NCBI GenBank assembly: GCA_038214135.1
Contig: JBBQSD010000015.1
Span: 1-64,000, forward strand
Direction: 5' to 3'
Source of the DNA: JANLSE01 sp038214135
GTDB lineage: Bacteria; Chloroflexota; Chloroflexia; Chloroflexales; Roseiflexaceae
Length of the DNA stretch: 64,000 bases
The notes below the pieces were generated by a model. It was not told the DNA's origin. It saw nothing but the letters and a program-made list of their open reading frames with translations, and searched no databases. Within the stretch, counting starts at the first letter, position 1; each line of letters begins with the position of its first letter. Positions 42,699 to 50,902 of the stretch are shown one piece after another. The position numbers and the translations under genes were made by a program.

Positions 42699-45600
42699 AT
42701 GCGGCTTGTACTCGCGGATCGTCTGATCAGACGCCAGGAAACCCATAGCTATCGCCAGATACTGAGTGCCGCATTGGCAGCCGATAGCGCCCTACGCAGT
42801 TTGCCTGCGCTGCACACACTGCCACACTTCGGCATGCGCGAGGATGGGACGGTTGTAAAAATCGACCTACCATCCGTTCGCCAGGGGATGCTGCTGCGTG
42901 GAACTTCGGGCAGTGGGCGCCGGTTGGTGATCGCACAACTGGCCCATGCCTGGCTTGCTGGCGGAATATTTGAAAAACCGCTGCCATTGCCGATTGACCT
43001 GGCCCGCTTGGATGATGGTGTCGCCTCGCCGAATGCACTGCTGACAGCCCTGGTGGCAGGGCTTGATCGCGGCAAGCTTGGTGGCGCGGTGAGTTGGTTG
43101 CTGCTGATGAGTGGTTTGGAGGATCTGCCGCCCATACGGCGCTCGATCTGGCGTTCGGCCCTGGTAGGCCACATGTATCCGCATGCCATTCAGCTTGGGA
43201 TAGTTGTTGCCCCAGTGGATGAACCACCCTGGCCTGGATTAACGACGGTGACTCTGCCGCCAACCGGGCCACATGATGCACAACGCTGGCTTAGCCATCT
43301 GCTTCCTGATCTGGCAGATCGAAAACAGACCGCACTGCTGGGCGTGCTTGGGCCAATGCCAACCCTGTTTGATTGTGCGCTGGCCGCCTTGTTGTCCACA
43401 AATGGTCAGGTTCCAGGCTCACGGATTGATCGTGAGCGCCGGGCACTGGCACTGTTTCGGGCACAACGGCCTGGCACAGGAACCGCACCCGCAGCGATTG
43501 GCAGCGGAATGGCATCGTTCATGGCGCAGCGGATGGCATTACTTTGGCAAGCCACGCAGATTGTTGAGCATGGATCGTACGAGCTTGTGCTTGAACAACC
43601 GCTGTGCGCTGATCTCGTGTTGTTGACAGCTGGATTGGCGACTGAGAGCGACCAATTGCTGAAGGTGCTTGCCCGCCATGCTGCTCCGGATACACAGATT
43701 CTGCTTCTGGCTGGGCGTTGCCTGGCGGAACATCCGCCGCGTTCTGCAGCCCTGACACTGTTGATCGTTCGGGCGTTGGGGCAACTGATAAGCACTGGAT
43801 TTACCAATTCTGAACAGGCTGGTTTGGTGCTGGCAGCCTGTTTACCTGCACTGGATGCTGCACTCAGCGAGGCCGTGCGTCGGAATGCAGAGCGGGTGAT
43901 TCATGCGGTGTTGAGCGCGCTTCCGATTGAATATGCGCTGCCACGCCTGGTTCGTTTGGCCTATGATGCTGCAACTCCTGAGCCGATTGGCTGGCGCTGT
44001 GCTATGCGCCTGGCAGGATTGCCCAGTGTGCCACAGGTTGCTGCTCCAGAGGCACCGCATAGTTTGGCACGCTGGGCCTTCGTTCAGGCCCTTGGTGGCA
44101 GCACTGGCCATGCCCGATTGTTGCAGCATTCATCACAGGCACTTCGGGCGCTGGCGACAGCCGCATCAATCTATCGCGAACCGGCAGCGCTGGCGCTGCT
44201 TGCTCATCCCGAATTGCCTGTGCCGGTGCGTTTGGCAGCGCTCAGGTTGATCGAACCAACAGTGCAGAGCGCTGGCGCTGCATTTTTGCCACACCTGGCC
44301 CGTGATCCAGTTCGTGCGATGCGCATGGCGGCACTCGCTCGGCTGACCGAGCAGAGCAACCAATATGGCGGGCGTGTTGCTGCACAGATTGCCGGTGATG
44401 TGTCACAACCCTGGGAGATCCGCGCTGATGCGCTTCAGTTCGTGGCGCGTGCGCCAGTGCGAATGGCTGGCCCGGTACTGATTGCCTGTGCAACAGATCC
44501 AGCATTGCCATTGCATGTGCGGATTGAGGCGTTACGCAGCCGTCGGATGCTCCGCAATCCCCAACCTGCCTTGCTCGCTATTACGCGCAATCAGCAGCAT
44601 GATCCAATCATTCGGGCAGCGGCGCTACGGCTGATTGCCACACGACCCTCGAATACTTCCGGGCAACACCGGCCCTTGCATCGTGATCGACTGCGGCGGG
44701 TTTCGTATCGGTTTGCCCATACGCTGGCCTGGCTGCTCGAAGATCCAACAACCCCATTGCATGTCGCATTGGTCGCGTGCGAACTGCTCGCCGCGCGGGG
44801 CGGATCGCTTGCGGCAGTCACGCTGATTGGCGTGATTGAACGTGCGCCAACGAATAATGAACGAACCTATGCCACGATTGTCGCTCTTGGGCGATTGCGT
44901 GGCGAGCGCGTGGTGCATATGCTTGCCACACTGCTTGGTGCAGGCGCGCTTACCAGGCTCCAGCAGGGCTATTCAGCAGCACTCACCCGCCTACCAACAG
45001 CGCAGGCGCTGGTCTCGAACGATGTGCCACTGACGATTCGGCACAGCCTACAGATTGCCGATCAGCTATCTTTGCGCATTGCGGATCGGCCAACGACGCT
45101 ATACGAATATCTGCTAACGGCTGCGGATCGATTGCGAACAGCCGCCGCTCAGGCGTTGGCCCAGATTGGCGGAATTGGTGCCCGCATGGCTCTGGTTGAT
45201 GCCCTCATTGCTGGTGAATCGGCGACGGCCACGCCAGCACTGCTTGATGCGCTCATGCATGTGTGTGGCCCTGATGATGCACAACCACTTGCACAGATCA
45301 TTCGCGACCCGAACACAACAGCGCGGGTGCGCTGGTTGGTTGTGCAGCGGCTTGCCGATCACCCGGCGGCGCTCAGGTTGCTGCTCGAATATGTACATGA
45401 TGCGAGCCTGGATACACTCAGCCGTGCGACACTGGCAGCGGCACTTGGTCGGCGCAAGGTTGCTGGGGTACTTCCGCCGCTTACCGCTATCGCTCAGGAT
45501 CGCAGCACCGATGGCTTCCTGCGTGAGCAAGCGCTGATTGGCCTGGGGAGCGTTGGCAATGCTGCTAGTGATGCGATATTATTGCGGATCGCAGCAGATC

Positions 45601-46466
45601 CAACCGAACTTCCACGCTTGCGTGGCGTTGCAGCCGCCCAGATCCGCCCTACCATGGATGCGGCCACCCATTGGGCGCTGCGCAATCTTGTACACCACGA
45701 GCGCGCCACCGTTGATGTGTTGGTTGGCGGGCTGGTTGCACTGGGGCAGGCGCGTGATCGTGAGGCACTGCCACTGCTGATGCAATACAGCCTCGATCAA
45801 CGCAGCGAGGTTGCCCGTGCCGCAATCGACGGACTAGCGGCCGTCAATGATTCAACAATCACATCGGTATTGGTTGGCCTTTCGCAGAAGGTGCATCTTG
45901 ATCGGGTGCTGCGTTTGCACGCAATCGGTGCATTATTGCGCATGGGCGATCCCGATGGGTCATTGCTGATTCGGGATTACCTGCATGGCTCTTCTGTACC
46001 ACTACAGCTCCAGGCATTGGAACAGATCATTGCGGCGGGCGCACCAGTGGCACAATTGTTAGCACTCGCCAGCGATAAGAACCGAGCGGTTGCCTTTCGC
46101 CTACGGGCGCTCGATGGCATCGCAACTCTTGATTCAGCCGAACCGCTCGCCATGCTTGTTGAGGATATGTATGAACCAGCCGAAGTGCGTGGGCAGGCAA
46201 TTCAGATCCTCGTTGCGGTTGGTGGCACGAAGGCCCACGAATTGCTTCTACGAATAGCAGGGCGAACTGAGGATCATGCTGGTGTTCGTTCTTATTGTAT
46301 TGATGCACTGGTACAACGGCGCGATCCGGCTGCTGCACCGATTTTGGCACAGATTGCCGTCGCAGCCGATAACCCATTGATCTGTGAGCGGGCCGCGCTT
46401 GCACTGATTACGTTGATGGTACCTGCACCGAGTATTCAGAAGTCAGGCGTCAGAATATATCCGTAG
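42699..46466 (+). CDS. Large HEAT-repeat protein with degenerate NACHT-like P-loop
   Basis: A 1255-residue protein. Near the N-terminus GMLLRGTSGSGRRLVIAQLA (64-83) looks like a P-loop in which the Lys-Ser/Thr is replaced by Arg-Arg, and WLLLMSGLEDLPP (133-145) looks like a NACHT-type Walker B with the acidic pair altered. From about residue 450 to the end it is built of alpha-helical HEAT-like units (for example RMAALARLTEQSN, LHVRIEALRSRRM, EVARAAIDGLAAVNDS). It may be a STAND-like sensor that no longer hydrolyses ATP, or a scaffold. AAGAAGGA lies about 10 bases before the ATG. The last residues (IQKSGVRIYP) come from heptamer repeats. Confidence 0.7.
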   Translation: MRLVLADRLIRRQETHSYRQILSAALAADSALRSLPALHTLPHFGMREDGTVVKIDLPSVRQGMLLRGTSGSGRRLVIAQLAHAWLAGGIFEKPLPLPIDLARLDDGVASPNALLTALVAGLDRGKLGGAVSWLLLMSGLEDLPPIRRSIWRSALVGHMYPHAIQLGIVVAPVDEPPWPGLTTVTLPPTGPHDAQRWLSHLLPDLADRKQTALLGVLGPMPTLFDCALAALLSTNGQVPGSRIDRERRALALFRAQRPGTGTAPAAIGSGMASFMAQRMALLWQATQIVEHGSYELVLEQPLCADLVLLTAGLATESDQLLKVLARHAAPDTQILLLAGRCLAEHPPRSAALTLLIVRALGQLISTGFTNSEQAGLVLAACLPALDAALSEAVRRNAERVIHAVLSALPIEYALPRLVRLAYDAATPEPIGWRCAMRLAGLPSVPQVAAPEAPHSLARWAFVQALGGSTGHARLLQHSSQALRALATAASIYREPAALALLAHPELPVPVRLAALRLIEPTVQSAGAAFLPHLARDPVRAMRMAALARLTEQSNQYGGRVAAQIAGDVSQPWEIRADALQFVARAPVRMAGPVLIACATDPALPLHVRIEALRSRRMLRNPQPALLAITRNQQHDPIIRAAALRLIATRPSNTSGQHRPLHRDRLRRVSYRFAHTLAWLLEDPTTPLHVALVACELLAARGGSLAAVTLIGVIERAPTNNERTYATIVALGRLRGERVVHMLATLLGAGALTRLQQGYSAALTRLPTAQALVSNDVPLTIRHSLQIADQLSLRIADRPTTLYEYLLTAADRLRTAAAQALAQIGGIGARMALVDALIAGESATATPALLDALMHVCGPDDAQPLAQIIRDPNTTARVRWLVVQRLADHPAALRLLLEYVHDASLDTLSRATLAAALGRRKVAGVLPPLTAIAQDRSTDGFLREQALIGLGSVGNAASDAILLRIAADPTELPRLRGVAAAQIRPTMDAATHWALRNLVHHERATVDVLVGGLVALGQARDREALPLLMQYSLDQRSEVARAAIDGLAAVNDSTITSVLVGLSQKVHLDRVLRLHAIGALLRMGDPDGSLLIRDYLHGSSVPLQLQALEQIIAAGAPVAQLLALASDKNRAVAFRLRALDGIATLDSAEPLAMLVEDMYEPAEVRGQAIQILVAVGGTKAHELLLRIAGRTEDHAGVRSYCIDALVQRRDPAAAPILAQIAVAADNPLICERAALALITLMVPAPSIQKSGVRIYP

Positions 46467-46650
46467 AACCGAGAACCAAGTATTCAGGAGTCAGGAGTCA
46501 GGAGTCAGAATATTGGCTGGAGAACCAAGAACCAAACCTGAACTACGGACCTACGGAACTGCAGAACTGGGGAACTGCGAACCGTGAACAAGTGAGCAAG
46601 AACCGCCCTCACCCCTGCTGCGCTGCCCCTCTGCCAGTGGGAGAGGGGAG
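46430..46650. repeat. Composite element at the end of the HEAT-repeat gene
   Basis: GAAGTCA/GGCGTCA heptamers (46430-46456) lie within the gene's last codons. Then come GAACCGAG/GAACCAAG units (46466-46480), GGAGTCA heptamers (46481-46509), more GAACCAA units (46521-46537) and the CCCTCACC palindrome (46606-46649). It is the longest intergenic composite in the window. Confidence 0.75.
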
Positions 46651-46983
46651 CAAGAATCAAAATAAACGAGGTAGAGACGCCTCGCTGGGTCGTCTGGCTG
46701 ATTGATCGCAGCCGAGGCATGACCAACGGGCGTTGGAAGGCCACCAGCATTCTTTAAAAGAAGCAATCGAACAAGGGAACAAGCAACACTAACGCCGCTT
46801 GATTGAAGCCGAGGCATGACACATGAGCCTTGGGGTGGCACAAAGATGCATTTGAGGTGTGGAGCGCGTAGCCCTGAAAACACCAACCATGGAACGGGCT
46901 CCTGCGAAAGCGGCAGCGATAGCGAGAATGAACAGTTTCCTGCGAACTGGCACTGAGATAATGAAAAGAGTAAGGAGCATCCT
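46651..46983. other. Non-coding gap before the receiver-HTH gene
   Basis: No gene is seen in these 333 bases. They contain GTAGAGACGCCTCGC (part of the GACGCTCC palindrome family), two imperfect copies of TTGATC/AAGCCGAGGCATGAC (46699 and 46799), and GAACAAG units (46768-46784). AAGGAG just before 46984 is the ribosome site of the next gene. Confidence 0.5.
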
Positions 46984-47937
46984 GTGCAAACGCGCATTAT
47001 GATCGTTGATGATGAAGAAGTGACCGGACGATTATTGCTGTACCAGTTGCAGGGCCTTGGCTATGCAGCGGTGTATGTGCAGGATGGATTACAGGCGCTG
47101 CAACAGATCCTGATTGAGCAACCAAGCCTAATCCTGCTCGATGTGATGATGCCGCTGATCAGTGGTTGGGATGTCTGCCGTGAGATCCGCGTCTGTTCAT
47201 CGGTGCCGATTATTATGCTGACGGGCAAGGATGCCGATGATGATGTGGTGGTGGGTCTTGCTGCTGGTGCCGATGATTATGTGACCAAGCCATTCAATAT
47301 GGCCCAGCTTCAGGCACGCATCGAGGCGGTTCTACGCCGAGCAGGGCAGCGTAGCCATTGGGCAGTTGCATCGACGATCCGGCGCTCGAATACTGAAACA
47401 ACCAGTGGATCTATGCCATTGCCACGCACAGCGCCCCAGCCACAGCCATGCACAATGGCAGTGCCACAGTTTGTGCATTCGGCGCGGGTTGCCTCGGCAG
47501 CTATTGCCCAAATGGTTGAGCCAGCGCTGCAAGCACCCATGCCATCACCAATGTATACCAATGGCACGAGCACAGCGCGAGCACCTGAACCAATGCCTGC
47601 TCCTATTATTATGCCCAGGCCAACAGCTTTGGGAATGAGATTGCATACGGCACGACAGGCGCGGAGCATCTCACTCTATCAGGCCGAGCAGATGTGCCTG
47701 ATCCGTTGGGATTACCTACAGGCGATTGAGCAAGAGAACTGGAACTATCTGCCGCGCCCACAATTGCACAACGCCATCCGGCAGTACGCCGCATTTCTAC
47801 GGATTGACCCAGGCCAAACGATCCGAGCGCCACAGCGGGACTGGCCGATCTGGCAATATAGCGCAATTGCCACTGCTGCATTAGCTGTTGTGTTGCTGAT
47901 TGTGTTATTGGTGCTTGTGTGGGGCAGAATCGTGTGA
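46984..47937 (+). CDS. Receiver domain - RodZ-type HTH - membrane anchor fusion
   Basis: A 317-residue protein. Residues 1-118 are a complete response-regulator receiver (D9/D10, phospho-acceptor D53 in LLDVMMP, T80, K102). A Pro/Ala/Met-rich linker (121-214) follows. Residues 215-280 match the RodZ/HTH_25 helix-turn-helix (LGMRLHTARQARSISLYQAE, YLQAIEQENW, YAAFLRIDPG). A single membrane helix (293-314) and a three-residue tail end the protein, so domains 1-290 would be cytoplasmic. The GTG start has AAGGAG 7 bases before it. No kinase gene adjoins it. It could link phosphorylation to membrane-attached cell-shape or DNA functions; this is inference. Confidence 0.82.
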   Translation: MQTRIMIVDDEEVTGRLLLYQLQGLGYAAVYVQDGLQALQQILIEQPSLILLDVMMPLISGWDVCREIRVCSSVPIIMLTGKDADDDVVVGLAAGADDYVTKPFNMAQLQARIEAVLRRAGQRSHWAVASTIRRSNTETTSGSMPLPRTAPQPQPCTMAVPQFVHSARVASAAIAQMVEPALQAPMPSPMYTNGTSTARAPEPMPAPIIMPRPTALGMRLHTARQARSISLYQAEQMCLIRWDYLQAIEQENWNYLPRPQLHNAIRQYAAFLRIDPGQTIRAPQRDWPIWQYSAIATAALAVVLLIVLLVLVWGRIV

Positions 47938-47948
47938 CGAGCGAGGAC

Positions 47949-47975
47949 TGAGGACGGCTAGGCCATCCTCATTTT
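47949..47975 (+). terminator. Intrinsic terminator after the receiver-HTH gene
   Basis: TGAGGA-C-GGC-TAG-GCC-A-TCCTCA followed by TTTT, starting 12 bases after the stop codon. Stem of 6 plus 3 pairs with one mismatch. Confidence 0.6.
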
Positions 47976-47981
47976 AGCAAA

Positions 47982-48080
47982 AGAACAAGTGAAGATGGGA
48001 CACAATGCTTCTTGTTCACTTGTTCCCTCAGCCCTGCTGCGCCGCCCTCTCCTAATGGGAGAGGGGCCGGGAGTGAGGGC
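47982..48080. repeat. Inverted GAACAAG units and CCCTCA palindrome
   Basis: GAACAAGTGAA (47982) is answered by TTCACTTGTTC (48016), an 11-bp inverted repeat, directly followed by a CCCTCAGCCC...AATGGGAGAGGGG...GTGAGGG palindrome (48025-48080). Lies between convergent genes. Confidence 0.65.
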
Positions 48081-48081
48081 A

Positions 48082-48504
48082 TTAGGCCCGCGCTAGTGTA
48101 ATCACTGCCGGAACGCGATTCATCATCCAGAAGCCGGGCAACAGTCCGATGACCGATGCGCACAATGCCCAGGCGGCGGTGATCCATAGCGCACTCAACC
48201 ACCAGCCAATCAATACGAAGTAGATCGCACGTAGCAAAAATGGCTGTTGGCGAGTTTCGACATTATAGCTCTTGCCGCTGCTCGTAATGACAAGATCACT
48301 GCGCTGTTGCTTGAGGGTTGCCACCTGCGGCAGCCGGTTGAGCATCCACAGGCCAAATGGTAGCCCAATGATTATTACACACAAAAACCAGGCGATTGCT
48401 GCCCAGATGCCACTGAACCACAGGCCAAAGAAGATAAAGTAGATAGCACGCACCAGAATTCCTGGGCCGTGCTTCTGCGGAATAACGATTGTGTTGGTTG
48501 TCAT
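48082..48504 (-). CDS. YccF-domain membrane protein
   Basis: A 140-residue protein with two YccF (DUF307) units, each with two membrane helices: ILVRAIYFIFFGLWFSGIWA then FLCVIIIGLPFGLWMLNRLP, and LLRAIYFVLIGWWLSALWIT then ALCASVIGLLPGFWMMNRVP. The repeat of the GLPFGLWMLNRLP motif is diagnostic. Function unknown. Family members sit in the inner membrane. Confidence 0.88.
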   Translation of the reverse strand: MTTNTIVIPQKHGPGILVRAIYFIFFGLWFSGIWAAIAWFLCVIIIGLPFGLWMLNRLPQVATLKQQRSDLVITSSGKSYNVETRQQPFLLRAIYFVLIGWWLSALWITAAWALCASVIGLLPGFWMMNRVPAVITLARA

Positions 48505-48598
48505 GATTGTTCACTCCTGCACCGGGGGTTGTCATTATGGCGGCTCCCGATTGCTTAGCTATATTACGTGCAGGAGACAGGGAATGTTGCAACTCGCC

Positions 48599-50764
48599 CT
48601 AGCGTTCTGTTGCTTCGCTCGCTTCGTGCAGTTGATCGATGACGCGCTCAAGGGTCGCTAGTTCAAACGGGCCTAACCCGCGCTCGGTGTAGCGGCCTTG
48701 TTCGATCAGGGCAACGATTGTTGTGATTGATCCAGCAGCACTGGTGGGCCGTTTGGTGAGGAGTTGGCCATATTCACGAATGCTGACACTCTCCGGCCAG
48801 GGTAGCCCCTGCCGCTTGCCATAGCGTTCAAGCATGCTTGCCGCCTGTGTGAGCAGATCTGGTGGTGGGCTACGGCGGCGCACCAGGAAAATGACAAGGA
48901 TAGCTGTTACAAGCACGATCAGGATTGCCGCAAGTATCCACAGCCATGGTGCTGGTTGGGGCGTTGCCACGCTTATGGGTTGCGCTTCCGTTGGCTGGTT
49001 CGTACCGCGAGCAGGCAAGGGTCGCACTGGCGTTGGCTCAAAGGGAATCCAGCGCTCGCCGATATACAGTTCCGGCCATGCGTGGGCATCGGCCTCACGG
49101 ATTGTGTATGCCGCATCTGGGCCAGCCTCGCCAGTGACATACCCGGTTGCAACGCGTGCCGGAATCCCGACACTACGGGCCATGATTGCCATGGCCGATG
49201 CATAATAGGTACAATAGCCGCTGCGCATATCGAACAAGAATTGATCGACGGCATCGCCATCGCGGGGCAAGCGCTGAACCTCATAGCGATATGGCAGTTC
49301 GCGCAGATAGGTTTCGATTGCTAATGCACGGGTTTGATCATTATCGCGGCTGCCTGCAATTGCTAGTGCGAGTTCACGAACACGCGGTGGCAGATCACGC
49401 GGGATCTGTAGATAAGGACGCAGATCGGGTGGATCGCGATCACGGGCTGGCAGTGGCGCTTGTTCCTGGAAGCGCGAGAGAACCGTATAACGGTTAACAA
49501 TTGGGTCGCCCGCCAGGGCAGCCAGCGATCCATCCTCAAAGCGCTCGGCGCGGGTGGAGACACTCACGGCAATGATATCGGGCATGCCAACCAGCAACTG
49601 GCGATCGGGCCGCAGATCCTCAACATTCTGGATGATTGCACCATCGAACGCGATGTCGGTGGTGCTGGCGGCCTGTGGCGCAACCCGTGCATATGCCGAC
49701 CAGCCGATGCCGCTGTAGCGATCAAACACTCGCTCGCGCCAGTAGTGTGGCACTGGGCCAGGGATAAGTTGTGTGTTAAGGCTGATACGCAATGCTGGTT
49801 GCCCTGGTGGCCCCTGGGCAATCGACTGGCCGAGTTCGAGTGATGGCAGTGTCGAAAGGCCAATTGTGCTGGTCTGATCATCCAGGCCAGAACGTTCCAT
49901 GCCTTGTTGCAGTGCGGCAACGCCAGATGGAACGACGGCCAGATTCTCGAAGGCGCGGGCAATTGGGTTGCCTGGCCAGAGTGGTAACACCCATGCGGCG
50001 GTCAGGGCCACGATTATCAGCAAACTCGCCCATAGCGCACTATCGCGGCCAAGTTCATCTGAGTAATCGGTGGCATTCTGTTCCCAGGCTTGTTGGTTGC
50101 GATGAAAGCCTGCCACTGCGGCAAACACCATGGCTAACCCAAGGCCAAGCGCTAAGGGCCAGCCGCCACCTCCACCCGGAACAGCCACAATCGTCAGTGC
50201 AACGAGCATAGGCAACACAAGCACATGCATTGAACGGGCCGAGCCAACAGCCCGCCCAAGCAAGAGTGCGCCTATCCATGTTAGGATGATCCCAACGACA
50301 CCGATCAGCAGGCGCGCGCCCTGCTGGCCTGCATTTGGTGCAGCGCTCAGATCGGCAAGCAATCGTGTTGCAGAACTATTCAGGAAATCGATACTGCGCG
50401 GAGGCGGGCTACCGGCCAGCCCCTGAAATCGCATGATGATGCCGATCAGATCCTGTTGAACGAGGATGATTGGCGGAAGTGCCGCGCCAACTGCCAGGAT
50501 CAGGGGAACAAAACCGGCGGCCCACGCAGTCGCGTGGGCGAGGAAGCGGGCAACACGGACGAGAGGTGTGCGCGAGGGGTTTGGGGCGGCACCATCGGCC
50601 CCAATCAACAAGCCAAACAGGGCGGCCCATACAAATGGCTCGGCTGGTGGCGCAAGGAAGCTCTGAACAGCGGCCAGGGCAGGCGTTAGGGCATAGGCAA
50701 TTGCCAGCATGGTGGCAGGCCAGCCGACGGCAGGGCGGCGGATGAGTTGTGTGCGGCGTTGCAT
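48599..50764 (-). CDS. TgpA-like membrane transglutaminase-fold protein
   Basis: A 721-residue protein with about six N-terminal membrane helices (residues 15-270), a periplasmic transglutaminase-like core and a further helix near 610 with a cytoplasmic tail. The cysteine protease-type catalytic sites are the Cys in MRSGYCTYYASAMAIMAR and the His in READAHAWPELYIGE, the third (Asp/Glu) near WIPFEPTP. Family members (TgpA, DUF3488) often stand with MoxR and DUF58 genes, which are absent here. The tail resembles DUF4129. Physiological substrate unknown. Confidence 0.88.
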   Translation of the reverse strand: MQRRTQLIRRPAVGWPATMLAIAYALTPALAAVQSFLAPPAEPFVWAALFGLLIGADGAAPNPSRTPLVRVARFLAHATAWAAGFVPLILAVGAALPPIILVQQDLIGIIMRFQGLAGSPPPRSIDFLNSSATRLLADLSAAPNAGQQGARLLIGVVGIILTWIGALLLGRAVGSARSMHVLVLPMLVALTIVAVPGGGGGWPLALGLGLAMVFAAVAGFHRNQQAWEQNATDYSDELGRDSALWASLLIIVALTAAWVLPLWPGNPIARAFENLAVVPSGVAALQQGMERSGLDDQTSTIGLSTLPSLELGQSIAQGPPGQPALRISLNTQLIPGPVPHYWRERVFDRYSGIGWSAYARVAPQAASTTDIAFDGAIIQNVEDLRPDRQLLVGMPDIIAVSVSTRAERFEDGSLAALAGDPIVNRYTVLSRFQEQAPLPARDRDPPDLRPYLQIPRDLPPRVRELALAIAGSRDNDQTRALAIETYLRELPYRYEVQRLPRDGDAVDQFLFDMRSGYCTYYASAMAIMARSVGIPARVATGYVTGEAGPDAAYTIREADAHAWPELYIGERWIPFEPTPVRPLPARGTNQPTEAQPISVATPQPAPWLWILAAILIVLVTAILVIFLVRRRSPPPDLLTQAASMLERYGKRQGLPWPESVSIREYGQLLTKRPTSAAGSITTIVALIEQGRYTERGLGPFELATLERVIDQLHEASEATER

Positions 50765-50775
50765 ATGTAGCTTTC

Positions 50776-50901
50776 AGTATTCAGGAGTCAGGAGTCAGGA
50801 GTCAGAATGCCGAACCAAGAACCAAAAACCGAGAACCAAGAAACGCGAACCACGGAACCGTGTTGCCAAAGAATCTTCTGACTTCTGACTTCTGACTTCT
50901 G
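50776..50901. repeat. Element with inverted heptamer arms before uvrC end
   Basis: Left arm 50776-50808 (TATTCA, three GGAGTCA, AGAATG), right arm 50875-50901 (four TTCTGAC units, inverted). The 66-base core contains GAACCAAGAACCAA-type units (50812-50842) and a CGGAACCG piece. It fills the gap between uvrC and the TgpA-like gene. Confidence 0.75.
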
Positions 50902-50902
50902 G

